Source: Desulfuromonadaceae bacterium (lineage in GTDB: Bacteria > Desulfobacterota > Desulfuromonadia > Desulfuromonadales > UBA2294). From it: a stretch of 20,736 nucleotides of DNA. The notes beneath the pieces were generated by a model. The model saw nothing but the letters and a program-made list of their open reading frames with translations. It did no database searches and was not told the DNA's origin. Below, in pieces: positions 1 to 7,027 of this stretch (positions are counted from its first letter, which is position 1; each line of letters begins with the position of its first letter). The DNA is taken from contig JAGXHN010000043.1 in the NCBI GenBank assembly GCA_024636225.1, positions 1 through 20,736 of the forward strand, in the 5' to 3' direction. The position numbers and the translations under genes are program-made.

Positions 1-343
1 GAGCCGGTTCGACAGCATCGATCACCGCCTGTTTCACGCTCCCGCCGTCGGTCACAACGGCGCCGGGTTTGAGACTCGTGGCGATGGTTCTGACCAGAGT
101 GCCGAGGGCGAGAACCGGGGTCGCCAAAAAAACCAGATCAGCTCCGACAACACCGGCAGACGGATCGGTCGTATAGGAATCGATGATCCCGAGACGCAGA
201 GCTGTCTTGAGATTCGCCTCGCCGCGACCGACCCCGACCACCTCACCGACCAGCCCCGCCTCTTTCATTGCCAGAGCCAGGGAACCGCCGATCAGGCCGA
301 CTCCGATCACACACATTTTCGGGATCAGAAATTCTTTATTCAT
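1..343 (-). CDS. tyrA: Prephenate dehydrogenase, N-terminal part (runs off the window)
   Basis: Only the first 114 codons are inside the window; the 3' part lies beyond base 1. The protein starts MNKEFLIPKMCVIGVGLIGG, a Rossmann fold with the dinucleotide fingerprint GVGLIGG near residues 14-20. Further on it has FLATPV and TDGGSVK, both typical of the NAD(P)-binding domain of TyrA. The family oxidatively decarboxylates prephenate (or arogenate) in the cytoplasm on the way to tyrosine. The ATG lies 24 nt after the pheA stop codon on the same strand, so the two are probably co-transcribed as an aromatic amino acid unit. An AGG about 9 nt upstream is a modest ribosome binding site. Substrate choice (prephenate or arogenate) cannot be judged from this fragment. 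Confidence 0.9.
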   Translation of the reverse strand, partial: MNKEFLIPKMCVIGVGLIGGSLALAMKEAGLVGEVVGVGRGEANLKTALRLGIIDSYTTDPSAGVVGADLVFLATPVLALGTLVRTIATSLKPGAVVTDGGSVKQAVIDAVEPA

Positions 344-367
344 TAAATGACCTGTCGATGCAAAAAA

Positions 368-1441
368 TTATCGCGCTGACGAATAGGAGCCGAGCACTTT
401 GACGAATTGACAAAAAGTTCCGAGTTCTTCGACCGCTTTGCGAACATTTTCCTGGTCGATGTGTCCTTCGAGGTCGAGAAAAAAAATATACTCCCAGGCC
501 TTCTTCTTCAGAGGACGACTCTCGATTTTTGAGAGATTAAGATTGTTGTGACTGAACGGCTCAAGCATGCGATACAAAATACCCGGCTCGTCTTTGACAC
601 TGAACATCAAGGAGGTCTTATCATGACCGGACGGGGCGGGGTTACGGGAACCGATCACCAGAAAACGGGTGAAATTATTCGCATTATCTTCTATCTTCTT
701 CTTGACGACCTGCAGACCGTAGAGAGTCGCCGAAAGCTCGCTGGCGATCGCTGCTGCCGTCTCATCTTCAGCCGCCATCTGCGCCGCCTGGGCGGTACTG
801 CTGACATCGACCAGCGGAACGTCCGGGAGGTTCTCTTCGAGCCAGGCACGACACTGCCCGAGCGCCTGAGGGTGCGAAATCACTTTGCGAATAGCGCTGA
901 GATGGCCGCTGCGCGACAACAGATCGTGTGAAATCTCCAACAGAATCTCGGCATTGATCTTCAAGTCCGACTCAACAAACATATCGAGGGTGTGCGTCAC
1001 AGCCCCTTCATTCGAATTTTCGACCGGGACGACTCCGTAATCGGCCCGACCCCGCTGTACTTCATCAAAAACCGCACTGATGTTTCGCTGTGAGACAAGC
1101 TGAGCCGAAAAACCGAATTGCTGCATCGCAGCCAGATGTGTAAACGTTGCCTGCGGCCAGAGAAAAGCGACCTTCATCGGCTGTTCAAGATTCAGCGACG
1201 CCGAGATAATCTCGCGGAAAACACGGCGTACCCCCTCGTCGGGAAACGGTCCGCTGTTCTCGGCCAGCAGTCGGGCATAGATCGCCTGCTCCCGGCTCGG
1301 AACATAAAAATCACTGCTCACCCCCTGCTTGAGATGACCAACCTTAATCACCAGTTCGGCCCGCTCATTGAGATGCTTGAGAATCAGGTCGTCAAGGGAA
1401 TCAATTTTTTCTCTTAAAACGGCAAGTTTATTTTTCGGCAT
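368..1441 (-). CDS. pheA: Bifunctional chorismate mutase / prephenate dehydratase (P-protein)
   Basis: The 357-aa protein has the expected three-part layout. An AroQ-type chorismate mutase helix bundle (about residues 1-88) is followed by a prephenate dehydratase domain (about 90-265) with the catalytic TRF triplet at 258-260. A C-terminal ACT domain (about 275-355) carries ESRP at 307-310, the usual phenylalanine-sensing motif. It should convert chorismate to prephenate and then phenylpyruvate, with feedback inhibition by phenylalanine. The start is supported by AAGGA a few bases upstream of the ATG. One oddity: the first dehydratase motif, normally like FLGPxGTFS, reads FLWPQATFTH here, with Trp95 in place of the usual glycine. 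tyrA follows 24 nt downstream, and a sigma-70-like promoter lies 32-60 nt upstream. Confidence 0.95.
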   Translation of the reverse strand: MPKNKLAVLREKIDSLDDLILKHLNERAELVIKVGHLKQGVSSDFYVPSREQAIYARLLAENSGPFPDEGVRRVFREIISASLNLEQPMKVAFLWPQATFTHLAAMQQFGFSAQLVSQRNISAVFDEVQRGRADYGVVPVENSNEGAVTHTLDMFVESDLKINAEILLEISHDLLSRSGHLSAIRKVISHPQALGQCRAWLEENLPDVPLVDVSSTAQAAQMAAEDETAAAIASELSATLYGLQVVKKKIEDNANNFTRFLVIGSRNPAPSGHDKTSLMFSVKDEPGILYRMLEPFSHNNLNLSKIESRPLKKKAWEYIFFLDLEGHIDQENVRKAVEELGTFCQFVKVLGSYSSAR

Positions 1442-1472
1442 AGCAGATCCTTCATGTCAGTCGTGGCTCGAA

Positions 1473-1501
1473 AATGTAGCGTATTCATTCACAAAAATCA
1501 A
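1473..1501 (-). promoter_or_regulatory. Candidate sigma-70 promoter for pheA-tyrA
   Basis: Read on the minus strand, TTGATT (1501-1496) is separated by exactly 17 nt from TACATT (1478-1473). Each box matches its consensus at 4 of 6 positions. Transcription would start near 1466, leaving a leader of about 25 nt before the pheA ATG that contains the AAGGA ribosome binding site. The position is right and the spacing ideal, but the boxes are only moderate. Confidence 0.4.
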
Positions 1502-1551
1502 CGAAGAAGCCAGTTTTGCCCTTATTGCAGCGTAATAATTCAGCAGTTGCT

Positions 1552-1573
1552 CAAACCGCACGCATGTCGGCTG
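1552..1573. repeat. Direct repeat, left copy, flanking the aminotransferase-channel pair
   Basis: This 22-nt stretch, CAAACCGCAC followed by GCATGTCGGCTG, recurs in the same orientation at 3690-3712. The two differ by one inserted base and one substitution, so 21 of 22 aligned bases agree. The left copy lies in the intergenic region between divergent pheA and the aminotransferase gene, about 30 nt before its candidate -35 box. The two copies enclose exactly the two-gene plus-strand unit. I do not recognise the repeat as a known element. Confidence 0.6.
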
Positions 1574-1605
1574 TTGCTGTTCACTCAAACTTTTGCAAGG
1601 AGTAC

Positions 1606-1634
1606 TTGACCGGCTTATATTCGATCGCTAAACT
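1606..1634 (+). promoter_or_regulatory. Candidate sigma-70 promoter for the aminotransferase-channel operon
   Basis: TTGACC (1606-1611, 5 of 6 consensus) is followed after exactly 17 nt by TAAACT (1629-1634, 4 of 6). Transcription would start near 1641, about 30 nt before the ATG at 1670. The short leader contains AGGAG at 1658-1662. No other gene lies between this site and the operon. Confidence 0.5.
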
Positions 1635-1669
1635 GCGCTGACATTTAGATAAACTTCAGGAGAAAATTA

Positions 1670-2857
1670 ATGACGATATCGAATAAAATTAAAACTTGCA
1701 TCGAACGCTCGTCGTGGATTCGTAAAATGTTTGAAGAAGGGGGGCGACTCATTGCTGAACGCGGCGCCGAAAATGTCTTCGATTTCACCCTCGGCAACCC
1801 CTGCATTGAGCCCCCGCCCGCTCTGCATGAAAGGATGCTGCAGCTGGCCCAAACACCGCTCCCCGGAATGCATCGCTATATGAATAACGCTGGCTACGAC
1901 GAGACCCGCAATGCCGTCGCCAGGCGGTTATCCCGCATCAGCGGCGCGGCTGTCACCGGAAAACATATCATCATGACCTGTGGGGCCGGTGGCGCACTCA
2001 ATGTCGTTTTGAAAACAATTCTGGATGCAGGGGATGAAGTCATTATCCTGACACCGTATTTTGTCGAATATAAATTTTACATCGATAATCACGCTGGCAT
2101 TCCGGTGGAGGTCTGTAACGATCTTGAGACTTTTCAGCCGGATCTGATTGCCATTGAAGCTGCGATAACAAAAAAAACACGCGCGATTATTATCAATTCT
2201 CCCAACAATCCGACCGGAGTGATCTACCCGAAATCGACCCTCGACGCTCTGGGAGAGCTGCTGGTCAGAAAGCAGGCTGAAACCGGGCGTGAAATAACGG
2301 TGATTTCCGACGAACCTTATGCGCGGCTTGCCTTCGATATGGAGGTGCCGTCAATCTTCACCAGCATCGACAATGCGGTTGTCGTCACTTCACACTCAAA
2401 AGATCTGGCGTTGCCCGGCGAACGGATCGGCTACCTGGCCGCCAACCCAAAGATGCCGGAGGTCGATCTCTTCATGGAAGGAGCGGTCTTCTGTAATCGG
2501 GTCCTCGGTTTCGTCAACGCACCGGCCCTGATGCAGAGGCTGGTCAGTACCCTGCAGGATGTAACGGTCGATATCGAAATCTATCGAAAAAAGCGCGACA
2601 TCCTCTACAAGCATCTCACCTCTATCGGTTTTAAAACCGTCAAACCGGATGGCGGCTTTTACTTCTTCCCGCACGCACCGATCAAAGATGATATCGAATT
2701 TGTAAAAATAGCCCAGAAACACGGTCTGTTGCTGGTCCCCGGCAGCGGCTTCGGTGCCGCCGGATTCTTCAGAATTGCCTACTGTGTCGACGATGCGATG
2801 ATTGAGCGGAGCCTGCCGGCCTGGACGAACCTCGCCCGTGAAATGAGGATCTGCTAA
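1670..2857 (+). CDS. Pyridoxal-phosphate aminotransferase, class I/II (fold type I)
   Basis: This 395-aa protein has the standard aminotransferase length and all the expected landmarks. These are NNPTG around residues 179-183 (Asn180), SDEPY with Asp214 and Tyr217 contacting PLP, and the lysine motif SHSKDLALPGERIGY with Lys244 as Schiff-base residue and Arg252 for the cofactor phosphate. Arg368 in FFRIAY is the likely substrate alpha-carboxylate ligand. It should transfer amino groups between an amino acid and a 2-oxo acid in the cytosol. The substrate cannot be read from the sequence; aspartate, alanine, methionine or aromatic substrates are all possible in this fold. AGGAG 7 nt before the ATG supports the start. 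The channel gene begins one base after the stop codon, so translation is probably coupled. The unit lies against the orientation of its neighbours and is flanked by a direct repeat. Confidence 0.9.
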   Translation: MTISNKIKTCIERSSWIRKMFEEGGRLIAERGAENVFDFTLGNPCIEPPPALHERMLQLAQTPLPGMHRYMNNAGYDETRNAVARRLSRISGAAVTGKHIIMTCGAGGALNVVLKTILDAGDEVIILTPYFVEYKFYIDNHAGIPVEVCNDLETFQPDLIAIEAAITKKTRAIIINSPNNPTGVIYPKSTLDALGELLVRKQAETGREITVISDEPYARLAFDMEVPSIFTSIDNAVVVTSHSKDLALPGERIGYLAANPKMPEVDLFMEGAVFCNRVLGFVNAPALMQRLVSTLQDVTVDIEIYRKKRDILYKHLTSIGFKTVKPDGGFYFFPHAPIKDDIEFVKIAQKHGLLLVPGSGFGAAGFFRIAYCVDDAMIERSLPAWTNLAREMRIC

Positions 2858-2858
2858 A

Positions 2859-3668
2859 ATGAACAAGCAGTTTTTATCCCCTCCCGAAACGGCCGCGGCG
2901 ATTGTCACGCACGGTCAGCGCGTTCTGACCCAACCGCTGTCGAGTACTGTTGTCCTCAGTCTTTTGGCCGGATTTTACATCGCCTTCGGGGCTCAGCTGG
3001 CAACGGTCGTCACTCACGATACAGCCGCTCATCTCGGGCAGGGGGTTGCCCGCTTTTTAGGTGGTAGCGTCTTCTCCCTCGGGCTGATGCTGGTGCTGAT
3101 CTGCGGTGCCGAACTGTTTACCGGCAATACACTCCTGGCCAAGGCGGCACTGCAAAAAGAGATCCCCTGGAGTAAACTGCTGGAAAACTGGGGAGTCGTC
3201 CTTCTCGGAAATTTTCTCGGCTCACTCTTTTTTGCCTGGTTGATGGTCAGAAGCGAGCTATTTACAGCCCCGGGGCTCAAGGAGCAGGTCATCTCGATTG
3301 CCACGGCAAAAGCGACACTTTCGTTTGACGTGGCGTTTATTCGCGGCATCCTTTGCAACTGGCTGGTCTGTCTGGCTATTTTTATGGCTGTTGCCGCCCG
3401 GGACATCAGCGGCAAGATCCTCGCCTGCTATGTTCCGATTATGGCCTTTGTCACCAGTGGTTTTGAACACAACGTCGCGAATATGTACTTTATTCCGGCC
3501 GGATTACTTCTATCGGCTGAGACAGAGATGCAGAGTGTCGGCCTGAACTGGAGTTCGTTTCTGCTGAACAACCTGATTCCGGTCACACTCGGTAATATCG
3601 TTGGCGGGGTTGTTTTTGTTGCAGGGGCTTACTGGCTTACCTATTTGCGCGGGAACAAATCAATTTGA
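2859..3668 (+). CDS. Formate/nitrite transporter (FNT) family membrane channel
   Basis: The 269-aa hydrophobic protein fits the FocA/NirC family, pentameric inner-membrane channels with six helices per subunit. Both family signatures are present: LICGAELFTGN at about residues 80-90 and GILCNWLVCLA at 163-173. The conserved pore histidine is His204 in FEHNVANMYF. Family members carry formate, nitrite, hydrosulfide, acetate or lactate. The sequence alone does not choose among them, so I give no focA or nirC symbol. The ATG is one base after the aminotransferase stop codon, with GAGGAT overlapping the end of that gene as ribosome binding site. The coupling suggests the channel moves a small acid or anion linked to that enzyme's pathway; this is inference. 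No convincing intrinsic terminator follows in the 123-nt convergent gap to recJ. Confidence 0.92.
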   Translation: MNKQFLSPPETAAAIVTHGQRVLTQPLSSTVVLSLLAGFYIAFGAQLATVVTHDTAAHLGQGVARFLGGSVFSLGLMLVLICGAELFTGNTLLAKAALQKEIPWSKLLENWGVVLLGNFLGSLFFAWLMVRSELFTAPGLKEQVISIATAKATLSFDVAFIRGILCNWLVCLAIFMAVAARDISGKILACYVPIMAFVTSGFEHNVANMYFIPAGLLLSAETEMQSVGLNWSSFLLNNLIPVTLGNIVGGVVFVAGAYWLTYLRGNKSI

Positions 3669-3689
3669 GTCATTATTTTGCACCCTGAC

Positions 3690-3712
3690 CAAACCGCACA
3701 GCATGTGGGCTG
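3690..3712. repeat. Direct repeat, right copy, flanking the aminotransferase-channel pair
   Basis: This is the second copy of the repeat at 1552-1573: CAAACCGCACA followed by GCATGTGGGCTG, in the same orientation. It begins 22 nt after the channel stop codon, in the convergent gap before recJ. It contains a short internal dyad (CACA-GCA-TGTG), which the left copy does not share. A regulator-binding site is therefore less likely to be the common function. Confidence 0.6.
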
Positions 3713-3791
3713 CTTAACGTCGGGAAGTTCTGTAGACCTCATGCCGTAATAGAAGTGCTAAAACAGTTACAATTTGGGCCGTCATCTTATT

Positions 3792-5531
3792 TCAGAAAGT
3801 CAATGCTGCACTCGGTGCCGATTTTTTCCAATCCCGAATCCGGAGCTGAACTGTCTCTCTCCCTTTCCAGCTGTTAAAACCGGGGGTGACGAGGAAATCG
3901 ACCAGGCCGGTCAACTCATCCTGGCGATCAGCCAGGCCGAAGGCGATACAGGGGAGAGAATACCCCCCTTGCCGGACCGTGAACCGCAGATGCTTCTCAC
4001 TGAGCAGCTCGACTCCCAGCACCCGACTTTCACGCAGGCAGAAGATCGGTCCCGGATTCCCCATCCCGAAAGGGGCGAGGCGCTCCAGCTCTCGAATCAG
4101 CTTTTCATCAATCTCTTCGAGCAGAAGTTCGCCATCAAATTCGATTTTCGGCATAATCTGCTCAGGCTGCTCAGCGACAACAGTCTCTTCAAAACGCTGA
4201 CGAAACAGGTCTAAATCACTCTCTTTAATTGACATCCCGGCCGCAGCGGCATGACCGCCAAAACCGAGCAGCAGATCGGCGCACTGCTGCAAGTTCCGGT
4301 AAAGATGCGATTCCCGGGTCGATCGAGCTGACCCCTTCCCCACCTCCCCGTCAAAAGCAAACAGAATTGTCGGGCGATAAAACCGTTCAACCAGGCGGCT
4401 GGCAACGATCCCGATCACGCCGGAATGCCAAAGTTCAGAACCGAGGACAACCGAACGTTGATCATCCGGCAGCTGTGCAACCAGGCTCAAAGCGGTCTGC
4501 AAGGTGTTGCGTTCGATCGCCTGACGCTCCAGGTTAAAACAGTCGAGCTGTTCGGCGATCTCATTCGCCAAAGCTTCCTCTTTGTGCAGCAGCAATTTAA
4601 CCCCGAGAGCAGCATCCTCAATCCTCCCGGCGGCGTTGAGACGCGGTGCGAGTCTGAAGCCGACGGCAGCACAATCGATTTTATCAACCTTGGCCACACG
4701 CAGCAGCGCCTGCAGGCCGACCCTCTTTTTGCCGGTCATGACCTGCAGTCCGATCCGGGTCAAAAGCCGATTCACCCCCTGAAGCGGCACGACATCGGCA
4801 ATGGTTCCGAGGGCAACCAGATCGAGAGCATAGCGCAGATCCGGTTCCTGATTCTGCGGCGTAAAAAAATTTTCCTGACGCAGACGCGAACGCAGAGCGG
4901 CCAGAAGAAAAAAAGCGACACCGACTCCCGCCAGCATCTTATCCGGAAATTGACAATCGCGCTGATGAGGATTGATGATCGTAAACGCTGCCGGGAGCTG
5001 TTCGGGCGGTTGATGATGATCCGTAATGATCAGATCAATCCCCATCTCAGCCGCCAAAATGGCTTCCTGATACGCTGAAATTCCGCAATCGACAGAGATA
5101 ATAACGGTTGCCCCGGCCGCAGCCGCCAACTCTATCGCTTCGGCTGACAGACCATAACCATCTTTTAAACGCAGCGGGATATGATAATCGACAGTGACGC
5201 CGATCCCGATGAAAAATTCGACCAGCAGTGTCGTGGCTGAAATGCCATCGACATCATAATCACCATGAATCGCGATTTTCTCCTTGGCACGGATCGCCAG
5301 CAGGAGTCTCTCGACCGCCTTATCCATCCCGCGCAACAAAAACGGGTCGGGGAGAAGCGAGAGTTTGCCGTTTAGAAAATTTTCACCGCTTTCAGATGTA
5401 TCGATGCCGCGCGACGCCAGAATTCGTGCCGTGACAGGTGAAATTTTCAAGCCTCTGCTCAGACGTTCAATTGTGCAGAGATCTGTATTTTCACTCCGAT
5501 CCTGCCAGTCACGATCGATTATCGGCTCCAT
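3792..5531 (-). CDS. recJ: Single-stranded-DNA-specific 5'-3' exonuclease RecJ
   Basis: The 579-aa protein has the usual RecJ length. In order it shows the DHH phosphoesterase core with GDYDVDG (residues 90-96), SVDCG (146-150), TDHH (170-173) and INPH (186-189), the metal-dependent motif LGTIADVVPL (241-250), and a DHHA1 domain with GFGGHAAAAG in the second half. A C-terminal part resembles the OB-fold domain. RecJ degrades 5' single strands with Mn2+/Mg2+ in recombination and mismatch or base excision repair. GGAGG lies just before the ATG. The start overlaps the end of the upstream beta-helix gene by 13 nt, which argues for translational coupling and membership of the same transcript. It converges with the FNT gene. 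Confidence 0.96.
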   Translation of the reverse strand: MEPIIDRDWQDRSENTDLCTIERLSRGLKISPVTARILASRGIDTSESGENFLNGKLSLLPDPFLLRGMDKAVERLLLAIRAKEKIAIHGDYDVDGISATTLLVEFFIGIGVTVDYHIPLRLKDGYGLSAEAIELAAAAGATVIISVDCGISAYQEAILAAEMGIDLIITDHHQPPEQLPAAFTIINPHQRDCQFPDKMLAGVGVAFFLLAALRSRLRQENFFTPQNQEPDLRYALDLVALGTIADVVPLQGVNRLLTRIGLQVMTGKKRVGLQALLRVAKVDKIDCAAVGFRLAPRLNAAGRIEDAALGVKLLLHKEEALANEIAEQLDCFNLERQAIERNTLQTALSLVAQLPDDQRSVVLGSELWHSGVIGIVASRLVERFYRPTILFAFDGEVGKGSARSTRESHLYRNLQQCADLLLGFGGHAAAAGMSIKESDLDLFRQRFEETVVAEQPEQIMPKIEFDGELLLEEIDEKLIRELERLAPFGMGNPGPIFCLRESRVLGVELLSEKHLRFTVRQGGYSLPCIAFGLADRQDELTGLVDFLVTPGFNSWKGRETVQLRIRDWKKSAPSAALTF

Positions 5532-6400
5532 ACCCCTCCGCTGCCAACCGCCGGTTTACGCAAAAGAGGGGTAAAAATAACCCGGCCAATCGCATCATCA
5601 CGCCTGCCATCATAAAAAGTCGCAGCAATCCGTTCCGACTCTGATGATCCCCAGTAATTACCCGGTAGCCGAAAATCATCCGGAACCTCTTCGCCGAGAA
5701 TAACGTTCCCGTACCGATTCTGCTCAAAGGTGTTGTTCTCGATCAGGTAATCACGCGGGTACGATGTGACAAACAGACCTTGCTCATTATTGCGGATGAT
5801 ATTCAGACAGATAACCGGAGCACCGAAATGAAAGCGGATAGCGGTTTGATTGTTGTGAAAAAGGTTATTTTCGATCAGGATTTCACTATCGTAAAAACGG
5901 ACGCCGACCCGATTTCTTGCAAAAAGAGAGTTTTCAACCGTAATCTCTGACTTTTGACCGTGCACCGCACTGTCGGCTTGCATAAATTGGCAAAATTCAA
6001 ATCTGGCACCAGGGCTTTCGACCAGATTGATACCTCCCCAGCTTCCGGCACCGGATGCAGGGTCTGATGAGCGAAAGATAATCGGTCGATCAGCTGTCCC
6101 GACAGCCGTCACCCGCCCATGAATAATCAGCTCGTAACCGATAAAATTGGGATGGCGCTGCAAGGTGTCACGGGCTGGATCGGCGGGAAGAAAAACCACC
6201 TCGGTGCCAGGGAGAATAATCAGTTCCGTCTCAGGTGCAAAAATCGTATCGCCATCGATCTCAACAGTTCCGGACCAGACAATAACGGCAGGCTGAAAGT
6301 CGGTCTGCGGCTCTTGCAGCGGCAGACAGGCACAGATGATAAGAATCAGCCCGACAGAAAATATTCGAACCAGAAGCGATGTCAATACAAAAGGTCGCAT
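5519..6400 (-). CDS. Right-handed parallel beta-helix repeat lipoprotein
   Basis: From the ATG at 6400 this is a 293-aa protein beginning MRPFVLTSLLVRIF, with a hydrophobic signal segment ending in ICAC (Cys25), a plausible lipobox. The reading frame is open to 6454, but that longer start would place a perfect hairpin (6411-6442) inside the gene and bury the signal peptide. I prefer 6400, although no strong ribosome binding site is visible. After the signal come repeated short turns rich in ENN, RNN and hydrophobic residues (for example EITVENSLFARN, EILIENNLFHNN, YLIENNTFEQN), the pattern of NosD-type or pectate-lyase-like parallel beta-helices. No catalytic residues are recognisable. It is probably an exported, lipid-anchored envelope protein of unknown function. 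Its 3' end overlaps recJ by 13 nt. Confidence 0.75.
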   Translation of the reverse strand: MRPFVLTSLLVRIFSVGLILIICACLPLQEPQTDFQPAVIVWSGTVEIDGDTIFAPETELIILPGTEVVFLPADPARDTLQRHPNFIGYELIIHGRVTAVGTADRPIIFRSSDPASGAGSWGGINLVESPGARFEFCQFMQADSAVHGQKSEITVENSLFARNRVGVRFYDSEILIENNLFHNNQTAIRFHFGAPVICLNIIRNNEQGLFVTSYPRDYLIENNTFEQNRYGNVILGEEVPDDFRLPGNYWGSSESERIAATFYDGRRDDAIGRVIFTPLLRKPAVGSGGVWSR

Positions 6401-6410
6401 AAGAGAAGAG

Positions 6411-6442
6411 ACAGGCCGATCAAAGTAATCTGATCGGCCTGT
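6411..6442 (-). terminator. Perfect 12-bp hairpin between the TPR and beta-helix genes
   Basis: ACAGGCCGATCA and its exact complement TGATCGGCCTGT enclose an 8-nt loop. The hairpin begins 13 nt after the TPR stop codon. Read on the minus strand it is followed by the pyrimidine run CTCTTCTCTT rather than a pure T tract, so it may be a partial terminator, an attenuator or an mRNA-stabilising processing site. It lies immediately before the preferred start of the beta-helix gene. Confidence 0.6.
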
Positions 6443-6454
6443 GTATAAACGCAT

Positions 6455-7027
6455 TTATTTCTGATTTGCAGAAGGTTGTGTATTCATAAATTCGATATCG
6501 GCCCGCAACTGCGCACTGACCTGACTGTTTGGCTGAAGATCGAGGTGGCGAAGGGCTGCCTTTTTTGCCTTGGCAAAATCATTCAAATCGTGCCGGTAAA
6601 CAATGTAGGAGTTATAGAGACTCTGCAGATGATTCGGCGCAAGGGCGTGTGCCTTTTCAAAGTTTTCAACCGCCTTGTCAAACCAGCCGAGACTACGAAA
6701 CATCACCCCCTGATCGGTCAAGACATTCGGATCGTTCCCGTCGAGCTCCAGCGCTTTTTCGTAAGCTTCAATCGATTCAAGAAAACGGTTGGAATCAAAA
6801 TAGGTATTGCCGAGCTGCACCCAGGCATTGCGGTTTTGCGGTTCAGTCGCCACAACCTCTTTTAAACGCCGGATATTCTGCTCCGGATTGACCGGAGGTG
6901 CTGTCTGCCCGACATTGGCGACCGGAGTCGAAGAGTTCGATCCGGATTTTTTATGACCGATGATCAGACCGAGCAGAAGACCGATCACCAGAGCGACTCC
7001 TAGAAAAAAAAGAGACTCTTTTTTCAT
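6455..7027 (-). CDS. Membrane-anchored tetratricopeptide repeat (TPR) protein
   Basis: The 190-aa protein has one N-terminal membrane anchor (about residues 5-24) preceded by two lysines. A low-complexity linker rich in Ser, Pro and Asn follows, then about three TPR units (roughly 66-167) with the expected alanine/glycine/tyrosine spacing, as in AWVQLGNTYFDSNRFLESIE and AVENFEKAHALAPN. The soluble part is probably periplasmic and should bind protein partners; no enzyme motif is present. The start overlaps the secF stop as ATGA, so it is translationally coupled to the Sec genes. This hints at a role in secretion or envelope assembly, but that is inference from position only. The gene ends just before a strong hairpin. 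Confidence 0.85.
   Translation of the reverse strand: MKKESLFFLGVALVIGLLLGLIIGHKKSGSNSSTPVANVGQTAPPVNPEQNIRRLKEVVATEPQNRNAWVQLGNTYFDSNRFLESIEAYEKALELDGNDPNVLTDQGVMFRSLGWFDKAVENFEKAHALAPNHLQSLYNSYIVYRHDLNDFAKAKKAALRHLDLQPNSQVSAQLRADIEFMNTQPSANQK

Noticed and set aside
548..931. A 127-codon plus-strand open frame opposite pheA
   Set aside because: Antisense to the dehydratase domain; its composition mirrors pheA codon use and there is no initiation signal that fits a real gene.
3669..3791. A terminator between the convergent FNT and recJ genes
   Set aside because: I found only 4-bp dyads (one within the right repeat copy) and no stem followed by a T run.
4425..5078. A 217-codon plus-strand open frame opposite recJ
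   Set aside because: It is entirely antisense to conserved recJ codons, has low-complexity polar composition, no recognisable domain and no convincing ribosome binding site. It is a shadow frame of a moderately GC-rich gene.
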